Below, piece after piece: positions 61,889 through 64,000 of a stretch of DNA of 64,000 bases. The stretch's first letter is position 1, and every line of letters starts with the position of its first letter. The notes under the pieces are model-generated. The model was not told the origin of the DNA. It did not search any database and was given only the letters and a program-made list of their open reading frames with translations. The stretch comes from Halothiobacillus diazotrophicus. GTDB lineage: Bacteria; Pseudomonadota; Gammaproteobacteria; Halothiobacillales; Halothiobacillaceae. The translations under genes were made by a program, and so were the position numbers. Location of the stretch: the NCBI RefSeq assembly GCF_001663815.1, contig NZ_CP016027.1, positions 2,728,501-2,792,500 on the forward strand. The letters run 5' to 3'.

Positions 61889-62452
61889 TCAGGTCGCGCG
61901 CTTGCGGAATTCGCCGGTGCGGGTATCGATTTCGATGTTCTCGCCGATTTCGATGAAGGAGGCAACCTGCAGTTCGTAGCCGTTGGTGAGCTTGGCGGCC
62001 TTCATGACCTTGCCGGAGGTGTCGCCACGGGCGGCCGGTTCGGTGTAGGCCACTTCACGGACGATGATGGTCGGCAGTTCGACGGAGATCGGCTTTTCGT
62101 TGTAGAACACCACTTCGCAAATGTCGGTCATGCCGTCGACGAGGTAGTTGATGGTGTCGCCCATGTTTTCCGCTTCGACTTCGTAGGAGTTGAATTCGGA
62201 GTCCATGAAGACGTACAGCGGATCGGCGTAGTAGCTGTAGGTGCATTCCTTCTTGTCGAGGATGACCTGGTCGAACTTGTCGTCGGCCTTGAATACCGTT
62301 TCGGTGCTCGAGCCGCTCAGCAGGTTCTTCATTTTCATCTTGACGACGGCAGCGTTGCGGCCGGATTTGTTGAATTCAGCCTTCAAAATGACCATGGGAT
62401 CTTTGCCGACCATGATGACGTTGCCGGCGCGAAATTCTTGTGCGGTTTTCAT
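61889..62452 (-). CDS. efp: Elongation factor P, arginine type
   Basis: 187-residue translation factor that rescues ribosomes stalled at polyproline. The tip of domain I reads NKSGRNAA, with Arg32 in place of the modifiable Lys of E. coli. This is the EarP-modified (rhamnosyl-arginine) type, and earP is the gene immediately upstream on the same strand, 49 bases away. A strong terminator follows. Confidence 0.97.
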   Translation of the reverse strand: MKTAQEFRAGNVIMVGKDPMVILKAEFNKSGRNAAVVKMKMKNLLSGSSTETVFKADDKFDQVILDKKECTYSYYADPLYVFMDSEFNSYEVEAENMGDTINYLVDGMTDICEVVFYNEKPISVELPTIIVREVAYTEPAARGDTSGKVMKAAKLTNGYELQVASFIEIGENIEIDTRTGEFRKRAT

Positions 62453-62501
62453 GTGGGTACCCGGTTTAGGAGGATTTTGGCCTGAAAAACCAGACCTTAG
62501 A

Positions 62502-63695
62502 TTAAATGGTCGCGCATTGTAACCGCTGTTCGGCGGTTTTGACTAGCCATTGCGCCAGCTCGATACCCCGGGCGAGTTGGGTCGTTTGTGCTGCCATGGA
62601 TTGATGCAATTCGGGCAGGGCGGCGACCAGTGCCTGCCAATGGGCCGGCGTGAAGGTCTCGGCGTTCCAGTCGTGACTCACCTGTCGCCAGGCCGTTTGC
62701 GCAGTTGGCGGAACTGTTTCGCCCAGCGTGTCGAGGAGGGCATCGAGCTTGATCCAATGGGCGTCGTCTGCCGTGGGATAGATTTGCCAGATGAACGGCT
62801 TGCCGGCCCAGATCGCTCGGGCGAGGGAATCTTCACCGCGCACGAAGTTGAGATCGCAGAGCCAGAGCAGCCGGTCGAACTCGTGCTGGGGCAGGAACGG
62901 CAGGATATGCAACGTGAGGTTTCCGTGGCTATGACGGTCGCCGGTGGACAGCGTCGGCAGATTCAGCGCCATTCGTGCCGACGTCAGCAATCGGCCTTCA
63001 GGCAGGTAGGCGACGACGGGCGTCGGATGAGTCGCCAATGCCTGAAGCAGCCCACTCAGCGCCGCGTTTTCATAACCGAACAGGAAAACGGTGAGGCAGT
63101 TCCCGACCGGTAGTGGTACCCGCCACCGTGTCGCCCAGTCCTGCCGAAGGGATGGGGTGCTCAGAAATCGTTGCCGCTCGGCGAGCAGGTCGGCTTCCCG
63201 GAGCAGGCCGCCGGTACCCGGCGCAATACCCGGAATGGCGAAAATCTTGGGGACCCCGTTGGGTTGCGGCGAGGGTAGGCCATGGCACTCTGCGGCCCAG
63301 GGCTCTGCCGTGAAATATTCGAGATTGAACCACGCTCGGGTGTGCTCGGCCATGACTCTGACGTAGTTCTCGGGCAGGGCGCAGGCAAAGGCCTCGATGA
63401 CGACCGTGGCGGGCGTGACGTCGGGGAAGGGCGTCGACCACAGGCGAATCTCGATGCCCAGGCAGTGCTGTCGGTTGACCAGGGGATCGATGTCCGGAAC
63501 CAGCTTGGCCAGGGCCGCCGGATCGTCGACCCAGAGTCGTACGGTCTGTCGGTACTCCGTGGCGAGGATGCGTGCCAGCCGCCAGGTGATGCCGATATCG
63601 CCGAAATTGTCGATGACCCGGCAGAAGATGTCCCAGTTCGCCTTGAATTCGGGACGGTCTTTGTGTGGGCAGACGTTCGTAGGGAAGGTGCTCAT
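62502..63695 (-). CDS. earP: EF-P arginine rhamnosyltransferase EarP
   Basis: 397-residue GT-B glycosyltransferase that transfers rhamnose from dTDP-rhamnose to Arg32 of EF-P. The N-terminal signature [20 protein letters not shown] and the C-terminal nucleotide-sugar part [24 protein letters not shown] are visible. The ATG 63695 gives a normal length; a TTG at 63722 would add nine residues. The NHL-repeat gene ends 23 bases before it, so the three genes may form an operon. Confidence 0.96.
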   Translation of the reverse strand: MSTFPTNVCPHKDRPEFKANWDIFCRVIDNFGDIGITWRLARILATEYRQTVRLWVDDPAALAKLVPDIDPLVNRQHCLGIEIRLWSTPFPDVTPATVVIEAFACALPENYVRVMAEHTRAWFNLEYFTAEPWAAECHGLPSPQPNGVPKIFAIPGIAPGTGGLLREADLLAERQRFLSTPSLRQDWATRWRVPLPVGNCLTVFLFGYENAALSGLLQALATHPTPVVAYLPEGRLLTSARMALNLPTLSTGDRHSHGNLTLHILPFLPQHEFDRLLWLCDLNFVRGEDSLARAIWAGKPFIWQIYPTADDAHWIKLDALLDTLGETVPPTAQTAWRQVSHDWNAETFTPAHWQALVAALPELHQSMAAQTTQLARGIELAQWLVKTAEQRLQCATI

Positions 63696-63718
63696 CGATG
63701 AGGTGACGTGTTTCGCCT

Positions 63719-64000
63719 TCAATGGCCGGTTTGCGCGATCGGCTTGGTCTCTGCGGGCCAGGGCGTCACGACACCGGTCTGCACGTCGACCGTGACCATC
63801 CGGTCGTGGTTGGTGTCTGCCACGAGCAGGTGTCGGTCGTCGAGCACGGCCAGTCCGTTCGGCTGAGCCAGCGACTTGGTCAGGGTGGTCACCTGGAGGC
63901 TGTCGAGGTCCAGTTTGCGGATGGCGTTGTTGAAGGTGTCGGCGATGTAGAGGGCATGGTTCAGATAGGCGACGCCCTGCGGGTGCTGCAATTGGGCCTG
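63719..64000 (-). CDS. NHL-repeat protein, C-terminal part
   Basis: The last 93 codons of a beta-propeller protein; the frame is open at the window end. NHL repeats are visible: HPQGVAYLNHALYIADTFNNAIRKLD and QPNGLAVLDDRHLLVADTNHDRM (in pieces). It resembles the propeller of thioredoxin-like NHL proteins, but the N-terminal domain is outside. Confidence 0.82.
   Translation of the reverse strand, partial: QAQLQHPQGVAYLNHALYIADTFNNAIRKLDLDSLQVTTLTKSLAQPNGLAVLDDRHLLVADTNHDRMVTVDVQTGVVTPWPAETKPIAQTGH

Overview
The window is G+C-rich chromosomal DNA of a proteobacterium. The best fit is a gammaproteobacterium: there is a Pal-type lipoprotein, a recC gene, an arginine-type elongation factor P next to earP, and a proteobacterial aryl-polyene-type pigment cluster. 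A chemolithotrophic sulfur oxidiser is possible, but that is a guess and no gene here proves it.

Layout. 1-869 holds the 5' part of a cytochrome bd oxidase subunit I gene. 1179-17597 is an aryl-polyene (xanthomonadin-like) type II polyketide cluster in three transcription blocks. The first (+, 1179-9865) has two acyl carrier proteins, a ketosynthase, an acyl-activating ligase, two hot-dog dehydratases, an acyltransferase, a LolA-like protein and an RND exporter. The second (-, 14381-9894) has a PAP2 phosphatase, a ketosynthase, a ketosynthase-like chain-length factor, a ketoreductase and a polysaccharide deacetylase. The third (+, 14684-17597) has a flavin halogenase-like protein, an acyltransferase and a glycosyltransferase. 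Together they should activate an aryl acid, extend and reduce it into a polyene, attach it to a lipid or sugar carrier and export it to the outer membrane. 17694-23487 is ordinary chromosome: two diguanylate cyclases, a glutathione S-transferase, PhzF, a C39-like protein and a VOC protein.

23500-42325 is a complete integron: integrase on the minus strand, an attI region with a perfect palindrome, and 40 cassettes that I delimited from their core sites. Twenty cassettes carry one gene each: TIR, GNAT, HEPN-like, Abi-like, PD-(D/E)xK, GIY-YIG, HNH, CdiI-like immunity and unknowns. The other twenty are near-identical 270-273-base units without a conserved long ORF, all ending in the same 96-base attC. 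They are scattered between the gene cassettes and form one run of eight near attI. An IS3-family element (about 42326-43570) interrupts the last attC, and a decayed attC lies beyond it.

43711-55803 holds small metabolic and hypothetical genes, a TMEM175-like pseudogene made by a deletion between short repeats, several short tandem repeats, a DUF6502-DUF5666 gene pair, a secreted pentapeptide-repeat protein and an outer-membrane beta-barrel. 55997-64000 holds tRNA-Ser(UGA), pal, recC, a degenerate GGDEF gene, and an NHL-repeat gene followed by earP and efp, where EarP should rhamnosylate Arg32 of EF-P.

The most unusual content is the family of twenty repeated, apparently gene-less cassettes. 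They make up half of the array by count.
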